The translations under genes and the position numbers were made by a program. The notes under the pieces were generated by a model that was not told where the DNA came from, made no database searches, and saw only the letters and a list, made by a program, of their open reading frames with translations. 11,038 nucleotides of DNA from UBA10133 sp964528565 (GTDB lineage: Bacteria > Patescibacteriota > Microgenomatia > UBA1400 > MFAQ01), in the NCBI GenBank assembly GCA_964528565.1, contig CAZGSP010000056.1, positions 1 through 11,038 on the forward strand. The letters run 5' to 3'. Shown piece after piece: positions 5,665 through 10,985 of the stretch (position 1 is the stretch's first letter; each line of letters starts with the position of its first letter).

Positions 5665-5672
5665 AAATCCAT

Positions 5673-6233
5673 ATGCTAGAACATGAACTGATCCAGTTAC
5701 TCAGACAGAAGTTTGCCAAAGTGATTGAAGTGATCGATGAGGATTTTGGGACGGTACGTGTGGGTCGGGCTAAGCCGGATATGGTCGAGGGAGTTTCCGT
5801 GCCGGCCTATGGAACCCGTATGAGACTAGTTGAGGTGGCGACCATTTCGGCACCCGATATCAATATGCTGATCATCACCCCATTTGATAGAAGCTTGATG
5901 GGGGCGATAGAAAAGGCGATCAGCGACAGCGAACTTCAGCTATCACCGGCAGTATCCGGAGACATGATTCGCATTGTAGTGCCGTCTCTCACCCAGGAAA
6001 GAAGGCAGGATTTTGTGAAACTGCTCAAACAAAAAACCGAGTCCGGAAAAGTAATGCTCCGTCAAGCGAGGCAAGATGTCAAAGAAAAAATAGACGCCCT
6101 GAAAGAGCGGAAAGAAGTTTCCGAAGACGATATTTTTATGCTTCTTGCGGACCTCGACAAAATTACGGCGGAGTTCAGTGAGAAGATCGAGACCATGTGC
6201 CGGGCCAAAGAGGACGAAATAATGGCGGTTTAG
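5673..6233 (+). CDS. frr: Ribosome recycling factor
   Basis: RRF works with EF-G to split the post-termination ribosome. The length, 186 residues, is normal (about 185). Family landmarks are in order: VRVGRAKPDMV (28-38) in the first long helix, PAYGTRMRLVEVATISAPD (44-62) and ITPFD (68-72) in the beta-rich domain, and PSLTQERRQDFVK (104-116) leading into the C-terminal helices. Two long helices at the start and end build the three-helix bundle that mimics tRNA. It normally sits in rpsB-tsf-pyrH-frr; here two unknown genes replace pyrH. It starts 18 bases after the previous stop with its own -10 box and probably a leaderless message. The rseP gene follows after 27 bases. Confidence 0.97.
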   Translation: MLEHELIQLLRQKFAKVIEVIDEDFGTVRVGRAKPDMVEGVSVPAYGTRMRLVEVATISAPDINMLIITPFDRSLMGAIEKAISDSELQLSPAVSGDMIRIVVPSLTQERRQDFVKLLKQKTESGKVMLRQARQDVKEKIDALKERKEVSEDDIFMLLADLDKITAEFSEKIETMCRAKEDEIMAV

Positions 6234-6245
6234 GACTTTTTAATT

Positions 6246-6254
6246 TGGTAAGAT
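6246..6254 (+). promoter_or_regulatory. Extended -10 box for leaderless rseP
   Basis: TGG then TAAGAT (6249-6254) ends six bases before the rseP ATG at 6261. No Shine-Dalgarno lies within range, and the -35 position reads CGGTTT, which is not consensus. The geometry is the same as at folD, 5319, frr and ybeY. Confidence 0.5.
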
Positions 6255-6260
6255 TAAACG

Positions 6261-7343
6261 ATGCAAATTGTTGTTTTTGTCCTGATGCTTTCCGTTTTAG
6301 TTTTGGTCCATGAGTTTGGGCACTTTATCATGGCCAGACTTTTTAAGATGAGAGTGGAGGAATTCGGGATCGGTCTTCCGCCACGGGCTAAGAAACTCTT
6401 TTCCAGTAAAGGCACTCTGTTTAGTTTGAACTGGCTGCCCATTGGAGGATTCGTCAAACTTTTTGGTGAGGATATGGATGATCCGGCTCAAGCGGGTTCT
6501 CCGGAAGCTTTTTTCAACAAACCGGTATGGCAAAGAGCCGGTGTTTTGACCGCCGGTGTGATGATGAACTTTTTACTGGGTGTTTTTGCTTTTGGAGTGG
6601 TTTACACATATCTGGGGATTCCGACCAAAACAGACAACGTGATCGTGGTAGAAGTGGGAAAGAATACTCCGGCGGAGGCGGCAGGAATAAAGACAGAAAG
6701 CCGGATAACAAAAGTGACTTTTGAAAATAAAGAAATAGTTTTCTCGGGGGTTACCGGGTTTATCAAACAAATTGAGCCATTAAAAGGAAAAGAAATTGAG
6801 CTAACTCTGCTGGCAAAAGACGGTAAAGAAGAGGTGATCAAGATAGTACCGAGATTGACGCCTCCTCAGGGAGAGGGGGCTCTCGGAGTCGCACTGTCCG
6901 ATGTAGAAATGAAGATGTATCCCATTTGGCAAAGACCGTTTCGGGGAGTAGTGGTGGGAGTAACCGAGTCTTGGGCGTGGGGGAAAGAGATCACAGTGAG
7001 TTTGGGAAAGTTGGTCTGGGGGATACTGACCGGTAAAGGAGTGCCGAAGGACGTAGCCGGACCAATCGGGATCTATCAGGTCAGTAAACAGGTTTATAAA
7101 GTGGGCTGGATTGCGACCTTGCAGTTCATGGCTATTCTCTCGATCAACCTAGCTATTCTCAATATAATGCCTTTCCCTGCGCTGGATGGGGGCAGGGTGT
7201 TTTTCTTGGGAGTTGAAAAGGTTATTGGGAAAAGACTGAAGAACCGGATCGAAGGCTATGTACACACGGTGGGCATGTTTTTCCTGATCGGTTTGATGGT
7301 GCTGATCACCGTGCGGGATGTTATTAAACTGATTAGACCGTGA
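6261..7343 (+). CDS. rseP: Site-2 intramembrane zinc metalloprotease (RseP/S2P family)
   Basis: This family cuts membrane-spanning substrates inside the bilayer, for example anti-sigma factors and leftover signal peptides. The protein has 360 residues, somewhat shorter than E. coli RseP (450), because it has one PDZ domain instead of two. The first membrane helix carries HEFGH (17-21), with H17 and H21 as zinc ligands and E18 catalytic. The second hydrophobic helix is at about 93-119 and the PDZ domain at about 124-200 (GKNTPAEAAGI, 133-143). GPIGI (267-271) precedes the third helix (about 283-303), which ends in NIMPFPALDGG with D309 as the third zinc ligand. The last helix is at about 331-349. 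All catalytic residues are intact. In many bacteria uppS, cdsA and dxr lie between frr and rseP; here they are absent. The next gene overlaps its stop by four bases, suggesting a shared message. Confidence 0.96.
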   Translation: MQIVVFVLMLSVLVLVHEFGHFIMARLFKMRVEEFGIGLPPRAKKLFSSKGTLFSLNWLPIGGFVKLFGEDMDDPAQAGSPEAFFNKPVWQRAGVLTAGVMMNFLLGVFAFGVVYTYLGIPTKTDNVIVVEVGKNTPAEAAGIKTESRITKVTFENKEIVFSGVTGFIKQIEPLKGKEIELTLLAKDGKEEVIKIVPRLTPPQGEGALGVALSDVEMKMYPIWQRPFRGVVVGVTESWAWGKEITVSLGKLVWGILTGKGVPKDVAGPIGIYQVSKQVYKVGWIATLQFMAILSINLAILNIMPFPALDGGRVFFLGVEKVIGKRLKNRIEGYVHTVGMFFLIGLMVLITVRDVIKLIRP

Positions 7344-7954
7344 ATACTACTATGGGAGAAGCTCGCGAAACGGGTGAAGGTGAGCCCAAACAAGTGGTGT
7401 TTGAGATTTTAATTCATTTGAAAGAGGGGACGAAAGACGGATTTTTGGGGGAACTGGCAGGTGAACTGACCCCCGATAGAAAATACGTGTCCACCGCAAA
7501 AAGATGGGATGCCAGTTTGCCTCCGCTAACTTTAAAAGGTGGCAGGTCTCTAAAGGTAATGGGTCAATTGGTCGATGAAAAAGGAATTTCATTGGTGGGG
7601 ATGAAGTGGAGAGATGATATTGAGCCCCAAAGAGACGGAACTGTAAGTAAGGGTGTGGCAATATTGTTGCAGTTTGGGATGGGCATGTCCGATATCATGG
7701 AGGCGGAAGTTGAAAATAAATGGACGGCCTTATCAAAGAAGGTATTTGAAGACTATGTTTGGAGCACCGATTATCATAAAGCGGAAAACAAAATAGGCTT
7801 GTTTGGACCGACGAAAGTCATCACAAGAACAGATGGGACTAGGGTGGCCGAGGAACCCAGGAGTCAGCTCGTCTTGAAAGGTGTGACGGTTTCTGCCGGT
7901 GAGGAAGGGGTGACTTATGGCTGGGGGAACACAAAAGTTACTATGCCCTATTAA
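7340..7954 (+). CDS. Hypothetical protein, 204 aa, coupled to rseP
   Basis: I do not recognise this protein. A GTG start at 7340 gives a GTGA overlap with the rseP stop and 204 residues; an ATG at 7352 would give 200. Neither has a Shine-Dalgarno, so translational coupling to rseP favours the first. The protein has no Cys, no signal peptide and no membrane helix. Its pattern is mostly beta-like, with strand stretches such as QVVFEILIHL (18-27), SLKVMGQLVDEKGISLVGMKW (70-90) and SQLVLKGVTVSAGEEGVTYGWG toward the end. A possible helix lies at about 118-140 around MEAEVENKWTALSKKVFEDYVW. It ends 14 bases before the HIT gene. Co-expression with an intramembrane protease and a nucleotide hydrolase gives no clear function. 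Confidence 0.75.
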   Translation: MNTTMGEARETGEGEPKQVVFEILIHLKEGTKDGFLGELAGELTPDRKYVSTAKRWDASLPPLTLKGGRSLKVMGQLVDEKGISLVGMKWRDDIEPQRDGTVSKGVAILLQFGMGMSDIMEAEVENKWTALSKKVFEDYVWSTDYHKAENKIGLFGPTKVITRTDGTRVAEEPRSQLVLKGVTVSAGEEGVTYGWGNTKVTMPY

Positions 7955-7968
7955 TTTACAAGATCATT

Positions 7969-8343
7969 ATGAAAGATCCAAACTGTCTGTTTTGCAAAAT
8001 TGTGGCAGGGGAGGAGCCGAGCGAGAAAGTCTGGGAAAACGAGGAGTTTGTCTGTATCCAAAACAAGTATCCGATAGCGCCGACCCACGTTCTGGTGATC
8101 CCCAAAGCCCATATTAGGAAGCAAGAGGTTGCCACCCCCGCCGTTGGCGGGGCAAGTAGCCCCTATAAAAATGGGGAGTTTTGGGGTAAAATGTTGTCAG
8201 CCGTTTTTGAGGTAGTATCACAGCTGGGACTGGATAAAACCGGTTACAAGCTCGTCAATAACGGGGCGGGATACAACCATTTTGAGCATGAACACGTTCA
8301 TATTCTGGGTGGGACGGAGACCGAACCGGGTGGTACCACTTAA
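7969..8343 (+). CDS. HIT-family hydrolase (HINT-like) with an in-frame insert
   Basis: HIT proteins are nucleotide hydrolases or transferases; the HINT branch acts on purine phosphoramidates. The start CLFCKIVAGE (6-15) carries the C6/C9 pair of a HINT zinc site, and PTHVLVIPKAHI (38-49) supplies further His. The nucleotide loop GYKLVNNGAG (92-101) and the histidine triad H107-x-H109-x-H111 close the active site; all three His are present. The total is 124 residues, close to normal. Between PKAHI and the next helix (FWGKML) the family usually has a short acidic stretch, but here residues 55-70 read ATPAVGGASSPYKNGE, encoded by a palindromic segment (8131-8178). The family's usual C-terminal Arg/Pro tail is replaced by a Gly/Thr-rich end. 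It is probably on the rseP message; no Shine-Dalgarno is visible. Confidence 0.93.
   Translation: MKDPNCLFCKIVAGEEPSEKVWENEEFVCIQNKYPIAPTHVLVIPKAHIRKQEVATPAVGGASSPYKNGEFWGKMLSAVFEVVSQLGLDKTGYKLVNNGAGYNHFEHEHVHILGGTETEPGGTT
8131..8178. repeat. Palindromic insert inside the HIT gene
   Basis: CCCCGCC (8136-8142) and GGCGGGG (8146-8152) form a perfect 7-bp hairpin with a GTT loop. A second short pairing, CCCC (8160-8163) with GGGG (8173-8176), follows. The 48-bp segment is in frame, encodes residues atypical for the family, and falls in a surface loop between two HIT core elements. These are the features of a small dispersed palindromic element inserted into a coding region. Only one copy is in this window, so mobility is inferred. 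Confidence 0.55.
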
Positions 8344-8394
8344 GGACGGATTTAATAATAAAGAAAATAAATTAGAAAGTGAGGTGCATTTTTT

Positions 8395-8619
8395 GTGGCA
8401 CTAGTAGCAAAAAGAAAACAAGGACAAAGTACACAACAGCTTATAAGTGAGTTTAAAAAGCTGACTTATGAGGATCAGGGACTGGATAAAGTCCGGGCGG
8501 TTGGCATGTCCGGATTTCTAAAACCATCCAAGGTAAAAAATATTAAGATGACCGAGTTACGCAAAGCTTCCGCGAGGATTCGTAGACGGAATAAACGTAA
8601 CGCCGGTATAACTAAATAA
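8395..8619 (+). CDS. rpsU: Small ribosomal subunit protein S21-like
   Basis: The protein has 74 residues. The start is GTG at 8395, set by GAGGTG (8381-8386), whose AGGTG ends eight bases upstream; the spacer and leader are T- and A-rich. The middle reads QQLISEFKKLT, the S21 first-helix pattern (usually alternating Arg/Lys with a conserved Phe). FLKPSKVK (41-48) resembles the FYEKPSEKRK joint of S21, and the end is a basic helix (RKASARIRRRNKRN). S21 binds near the 16S 3' end and the anti-Shine-Dalgarno on the 30S platform. A GatB/YqeY gene follows after five bases; rpsU-yqeY is a known pair in Firmicutes, which supports the call. The extra segment YEDQGLDKVRAVGMSG is longer than the usual linker, so the assignment is good but not certain. 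Confidence 0.8.
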   Translation: MALVAKRKQGQSTQQLISEFKKLTYEDQGLDKVRAVGMSGFLKPSKVKNIKMTELRKASARIRRRNKRNAGITK

Positions 8620-8624
8620 AGAAG

Positions 8625-9056
8625 ATGCTTTATTCAAAAATAAGGTCCGATCTGACCACCGCCCAAAAGGCGGGGGATTCTCATCTGGTTGGTGTTTTGA
8701 AGCTGATTGTCTCGGAGCTTTCTTATTCTCAGGTGGAGTTTAAGGAGAAGGAACTTCCGGATGAAGAAGTGGTTCGCGTGCTGATGAAAGAAGCCAAGAA
8801 ACGAAGGGACTCGATAGAGATCTATACCAAAGTAGCCTCACCCGAGAGAGCCGAAGAAGAGAAGTATGAGCTGGGTGTGATAGAAGGGTATCTACCGCAA
8901 ATGATGAGTGAAGAAGAGGCAGCGTGTGAGATTGCGATGATAGCCTCGGCAACCGGATTGACCGGGGGAAGACTCATGGGGGCGGTGATGGGAAAATTGA
9001 AGGGTAAGGTGGACGGCTCACTGGTCCAAAAAGTGGTAAATCAAAGCTATCCGTAG
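8625..9056 (+). CDS. yqeY: GatB/YqeY domain protein
   Basis: This family shares the C-terminal tRNA-binding tail domain of GatB, the amidotransferase subunit that makes Gln-tRNA or Asn-tRNA; the free-standing form has an uncertain, tRNA-related role. The length, 143 residues, is usual (about 148). Family stretches are all present: DLTTAQKAGD followed by LKLIVSEL near the start, VRVLMKEAKKRRDSIEIY in the central helices, YLPQMMSEEE (89-98), and the C-terminal helical domain with GRLMGAVMGKLKGKVDGSLV ending in a short tail. It lies five bases after rpsU and is surely co-transcribed with it. AAAGAAG just before the ATG is at most a weak ribosome site. Confidence 0.95.
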   Translation: MLYSKIRSDLTTAQKAGDSHLVGVLKLIVSELSYSQVEFKEKELPDEEVVRVLMKEAKKRRDSIEIYTKVASPERAEEEKYELGVIEGYLPQMMSEEEAACEIAMIASATGLTGGRLMGAVMGKLKGKVDGSLVQKVVNQSYP

Positions 9057-9111
9057 TAAAGTACTCTGTGACTGCGGAACTTTAAACAAATCTTCTGTTA
9101 TGGAGGTGTGA

Positions 9112-9555
9112 ATGGACAAGAAATACATCAGGATCGGTTTAGGTATATTTCTGGTGGTTGCTTTGATCTGCTCGCTAATATACTGGTTAACGAGTTTGCC
9201 AACCCGGCAACAGGCTTCTTTGTTATCCACCCCGACGGTGCTCGCGACAGCGACACCTGTGATGACTCCTACACCAACACAGACCGCGATTCCCGCGGCT
9301 CCCGGGAATATCTGGGAAGTGGTAGCGATCGAAGAGAACAAGATATATGAAAATGGATTCCATTACGACGTGGCCACTTTCAAAAATCTAAACGATCCCT
9401 CGCTCATAATCCTGGCCCGGTGCGCCGAACCCGGATGGCCTCAGCCCGAAATTGGGGACCGGTATGTTTTAAACCAGTACGGTGTCTTGATCCCGATCGA
9501 AGGAATCGGCAGCCTCCTTCAAAGGTTTTTGGTGATCGAAGATACGACTCCTTGA
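9112..9555 (+). CDS. Membrane-anchored exported protein with Thr/Pro linker
   Basis: The family is unknown; 147 residues. A short basic N-terminus (MDKKYIR) and one hydrophobic helix (about 8-28) make a signal anchor. A Cys at 20 lies inside the helix, not in a lipobox. Residues 38-64 are a Thr/Pro/Ala linker typical of cell-surface proteins (TPTPTQT at 52-58). The outer domain (about 66-145) looks beta-rich, with one Cys at 104 and a turn PEIGDRYVL (112-120) followed by more strands; it could be a small OB- or SH3-like barrel, but that is only an impression. GGAGGTG (9102-9108) gives a strong ribosome site five bases (from GGAGG) before the ATG. It lies 55 bases after yqeY with no terminator between, so read-through is likely; no convincing promoter is seen. 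A terminator follows. Confidence 0.85.
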   Translation: MDKKYIRIGLGIFLVVALICSLIYWLTSLPTRQQASLLSTPTVLATATPVMTPTPTQTAIPAAPGNIWEVVAIEENKIYENGFHYDVATFKNLNDPSLIILARCAEPGWPQPEIGDRYVLNQYGVLIPIEGIGSLLQRFLVIEDTTP

Positions 9556-9576
9556 GCATTAAGTGGATCAGAGAAC

Positions 9577-9603
9577 GCGGCCTTCTAATTGAGGCCGCTT
9601 TTT
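9577..9603 (+). terminator. Intrinsic terminator after the 9112 gene
   Basis: GCGGCCT (9577-9583) pairs perfectly with AGGCCGC (9592-9598), with one further T-G wobble and a short loop, and five T's follow (9599-9603). It begins 21 bases after the TGA stop. The ybeY -10 box starts seven bases further on. Confidence 0.9.
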
Positions 9604-9609
9604 ATGAAG

Positions 9610-9615
9610 TAAAAT
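9610..9615 (+). promoter_or_regulatory. Putative -10 box for leaderless ybeY
   Basis: TAAAAT ends six bases before the ybeY ATG at 9622, right after a terminator, so a promoter is needed at this place. There is no extended TGn. TTGAGG (9589-9594) is a poor -35 at 15 bp and overlaps the terminator stem. AGGGA one base before the ATG is too close to be a Shine-Dalgarno; the same AGGGATATG string starts the 5319 gene. Confidence 0.5.
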
Positions 9616-9621
9616 AGGGAT

Positions 9622-10008
9622 ATGTTAAAACTGGATTTGAGTATTAGCGCCGATAGCCGGTACAGCTTTGACCGTAAGCGGGTGAGGCATGCTTTGACGA
9701 AGGCCTTGGAAGAGCAGGGGATGGAAGGAAAGATCAAAATTTCTCTCAGTATTGTGGGGGAGAGAAAAATCCGTGAGCTGGAACAGAAGTACTTTGACCG
9801 GGACACGGTAACCGATGTGCTCTCCTTTCCCTTGGAAGAGGGAGAGAGCATGCCGGAGGATCCTGACGGCCAGAGTCTTGGTGATATCGTGATCTGCTAT
9901 CCTCAAGCCAAGCGTCAAGCGATGCAGTGGAATAGGATCGTGGATGAGGAAATTGAGTTTTTGGCTTGTCACGGACTGCTCCATCTTTTGGGTATTCACC
10001 ACGACTAA
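9622..10008 (+). CDS. ybeY: YbeY endoribonuclease, short C-terminus
   Basis: YbeY is a zinc-dependent RNase needed in many bacteria for 16S 3' end maturation and 70S quality control. The middle carries the family stretch VTDVLSFPLEEG (62-73) and LGDIVICYPQAKRQA (86-100). The metal site HGLLHLLGIHH keeps the HxxxHxxxxxH pattern: H117, H121 and H127. The protein stops one residue after the last His (D128), whereas most family members run on for roughly 20-30 residues with an acidic helix. A short stretch beyond the stop reads out as no plausible continuation in the same frame (a second stop follows three codons on), so this is not a single nonsense change in a longer gene. All ligands are intact and activity is likely. 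It usually follows phoH; here it stands alone. Confidence 0.95.
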   Translation: MLKLDLSISADSRYSFDRKRVRHALTKALEEQGMEGKIKISLSIVGERKIRELEQKYFDRDTVTDVLSFPLEEGESMPEDPDGQSLGDIVICYPQAKRQAMQWNRIVDEEIEFLACHGLLHLLGIHHD

Positions 10009-10016
10009 ATCGATCT

Positions 10017-10047
10017 TTGAGCGTCAGGGATGTTTTTGGGGTAGAAT
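10017..10047 (+). promoter_or_regulatory. Promoter of the tandem paralogue pair
   Basis: TAGAAT (10042-10047) stands in TTTTGGGGTAGAATAGG, which differs from the rpsB promoter string in one base. TTGAGC (10017-10022) is a possible -35 with a long 19-bp spacer. The predicted start near 10054 gives a leader of about 35 bases containing GGAGGTG (10078-10084). Confidence 0.6.
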
Positions 10048-10088
10048 AGGGGGTAATTTGTTCCTTAAATATTTTTTGGAGGTGTGCT

Positions 10089-10454
10089 TTGAGTGAAAGA
10101 ACGGTTGAGGTTAATTACGAAAACTGCCGTCAGATAGCCGGCGATCTGGTATTCCGGCTTAAAGGCAAAACCTTTTCGGTCTCTAGTTCCCGGACGAATA
10201 TTTCCCCGAGACCGGCTCCCAAAACGATATCCGGCCTCAGGTTGTATGACGAAGGGCGGATCCCCGATTTTGATCCTTCGATCGGATATCATTTTGACAA
10301 CGGCGTTTTGACGATCCCCCTGTCGCCACGCCGAAAGTTGCAGTGGGATGTCAAGATCGAAAGGGTTTTTGTTACCTTTCACGAAGATGGGAACATTACC
10401 ATCGAAAAATCGCTTTTCCACGGTTTTTCCTCCAGTATTATCATTCGTTTTTAA
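10089..10454 (+). CDS. Unknown small protein, paralogue A
   Basis: No known family is recognised; 121 residues from a TTG start chosen because GGAGGTG (10078-10084) lies at the right distance and no ATG is near. There is no membrane segment and no signal peptide; Cys occurs once. It opens with NCRQIAGDL (12-20), a helix-like segment, then VSSSRTNISPRP. A Pro-rich middle follows, then the most regular part, FDNGVLTIPLSPRR (69-82), a WDV, and RVFVTFHEDGNITIEK (92-107), which looks like paired beta strands. The next gene repeats this plan closely, so the two are tandem duplicates. This copy has about 14 extra residues in the middle and a different C-terminal tail. The pair has its own promoter and terminator. 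The basic PRR/Lys positions could suit nucleic-acid binding, but this is only an inference. Confidence 0.85.
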   Translation: MSERTVEVNYENCRQIAGDLVFRLKGKTFSVSSSRTNISPRPAPKTISGLRLYDEGRIPDFDPSIGYHFDNGVLTIPLSPRRKLQWDVKIERVFVTFHEDGNITIEKSLFHGFSSSIIIRF

Positions 10455-10479
10455 TCTATTTCCGAAAGAGGAGTGTCCT

Positions 10480-10809
10480 TTGGATAAAATATTTGTCACA
10501 AAAGATAACTGTGTGCAGATCGCCCAAGAGATAGTGGAGAGGCTGTTTGATAAGGATTTGACGATTGTGTCGTCCTACGCCGGAATTACCGGCGGTGAAG
10601 GTCCGAGAATCATGTCGGATGTAAAACTACTGTCCGGTTTTACTTTTGAAAACGGCAGACTGCGTATCCCTCTGAAACCCCGCCGGAACATCTTTTGGGA
10701 CATTGCCAAAGAAAAGGTGTTTGTTACCTTCCTTGATAATGGAGTAATTTTGATCGAACGTAATCTGGGAGATTCGAAACAGATTTTTCGAGCAATTATC
10801 GGCTGTTGA
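10480..10809 (+). CDS. Unknown small protein, paralogue B
   Basis: The protein has 109 residues from a TTG start at 10480, set by GAGGAG (10468-10473) six bases upstream. A longer reading from the ATG at 10348 is rejected because it would overlap the previous gene and lacks a ribosome site. It shares with paralogue A, in order, NCxQIAxxxV, VSS, Fx+NGxLxIPLxPRRxxxWD and an almost identical core VFVTF with D-x-G and a following I-x-IE. The helix-strand plan is the same, so both belong to one small family. The C-terminus differs (SKQIFRAIIGC) and ends in Cys. It follows its partner after 25 bases and is closed by the terminator at 10814-10840. Function unknown; the retained pair suggests a heteromer or a division of labour. 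Confidence 0.85.
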   Translation: MDKIFVTKDNCVQIAQEIVERLFDKDLTIVSSYAGITGGEGPRIMSDVKLLSGFTFENGRLRIPLKPRRNIFWDIAKEKVFVTFLDNGVILIERNLGDSKQIFRAIIGC

Positions 10810-10813
10810 GTTC

Positions 10814-10840
10814 ATCCCCCGTAAAAACGGGGGATTTTTT
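10814..10840 (+). terminator. Intrinsic terminator after the paralogue pair
   Basis: ATCCCCCGT (10814-10822) and ACGGGGGAT (10827-10835) form a perfect 9-bp stem with an AAAA loop, running directly into six T's (10835-10840). It begins five bases after the TGA stop. Confidence 0.95.
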
Positions 10841-10956
10841 CGTCTTTTATTCGGTGGACTTATAAGGTGGAGTTGTGAAAACTAATTTAGGCACGGTGTT
10901 AAATAAAAGATGGGCTGTAGCGCGATAAGTGAAGGTAATGAGCAAGTTTTTTGCAG

Positions 10957-10985
10957 TTGACAAGCAGTGTGAAAAGCCATAAGTT
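10957..10985 (+). promoter_or_regulatory. Possible promoter for a gene beyond the window
   Basis: A consensus TTGACA (10957-10962) is followed by a 17-bp spacer and TAAGTT (10980-10985), which keeps the key T, A and final T of a -10 box. The remaining 50 bases hold no start codon with a clear ribosome site, so any gene served lies past the end. The rest of 10841-11038 shows nothing else I can support. Confidence 0.45.

Noticed and set aside
8330..8339. Perfect 10-bp palindrome GTGGTACCAC at the end of the HIT gene
   Set aside because: It is inside the coding region, has no T run and no promoter nearby, and a short palindrome of this kind is expected by chance.
9057..9084. Inverted repeat TAAAGT/ACTTTA between yqeY and the 9112 gene
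   Set aside because: A six-base A/T-rich stem with a 16-base loop and no T run is too weak to call a terminator or riboswitch.
10348..10479. Upstream extension of paralogue B from an ATG at 10348
   Set aside because: It would overlap paralogue A by more than 100 bases without a ribosome site. Similarity to paralogue A and GAGGAG both place the start at TTG 10480.
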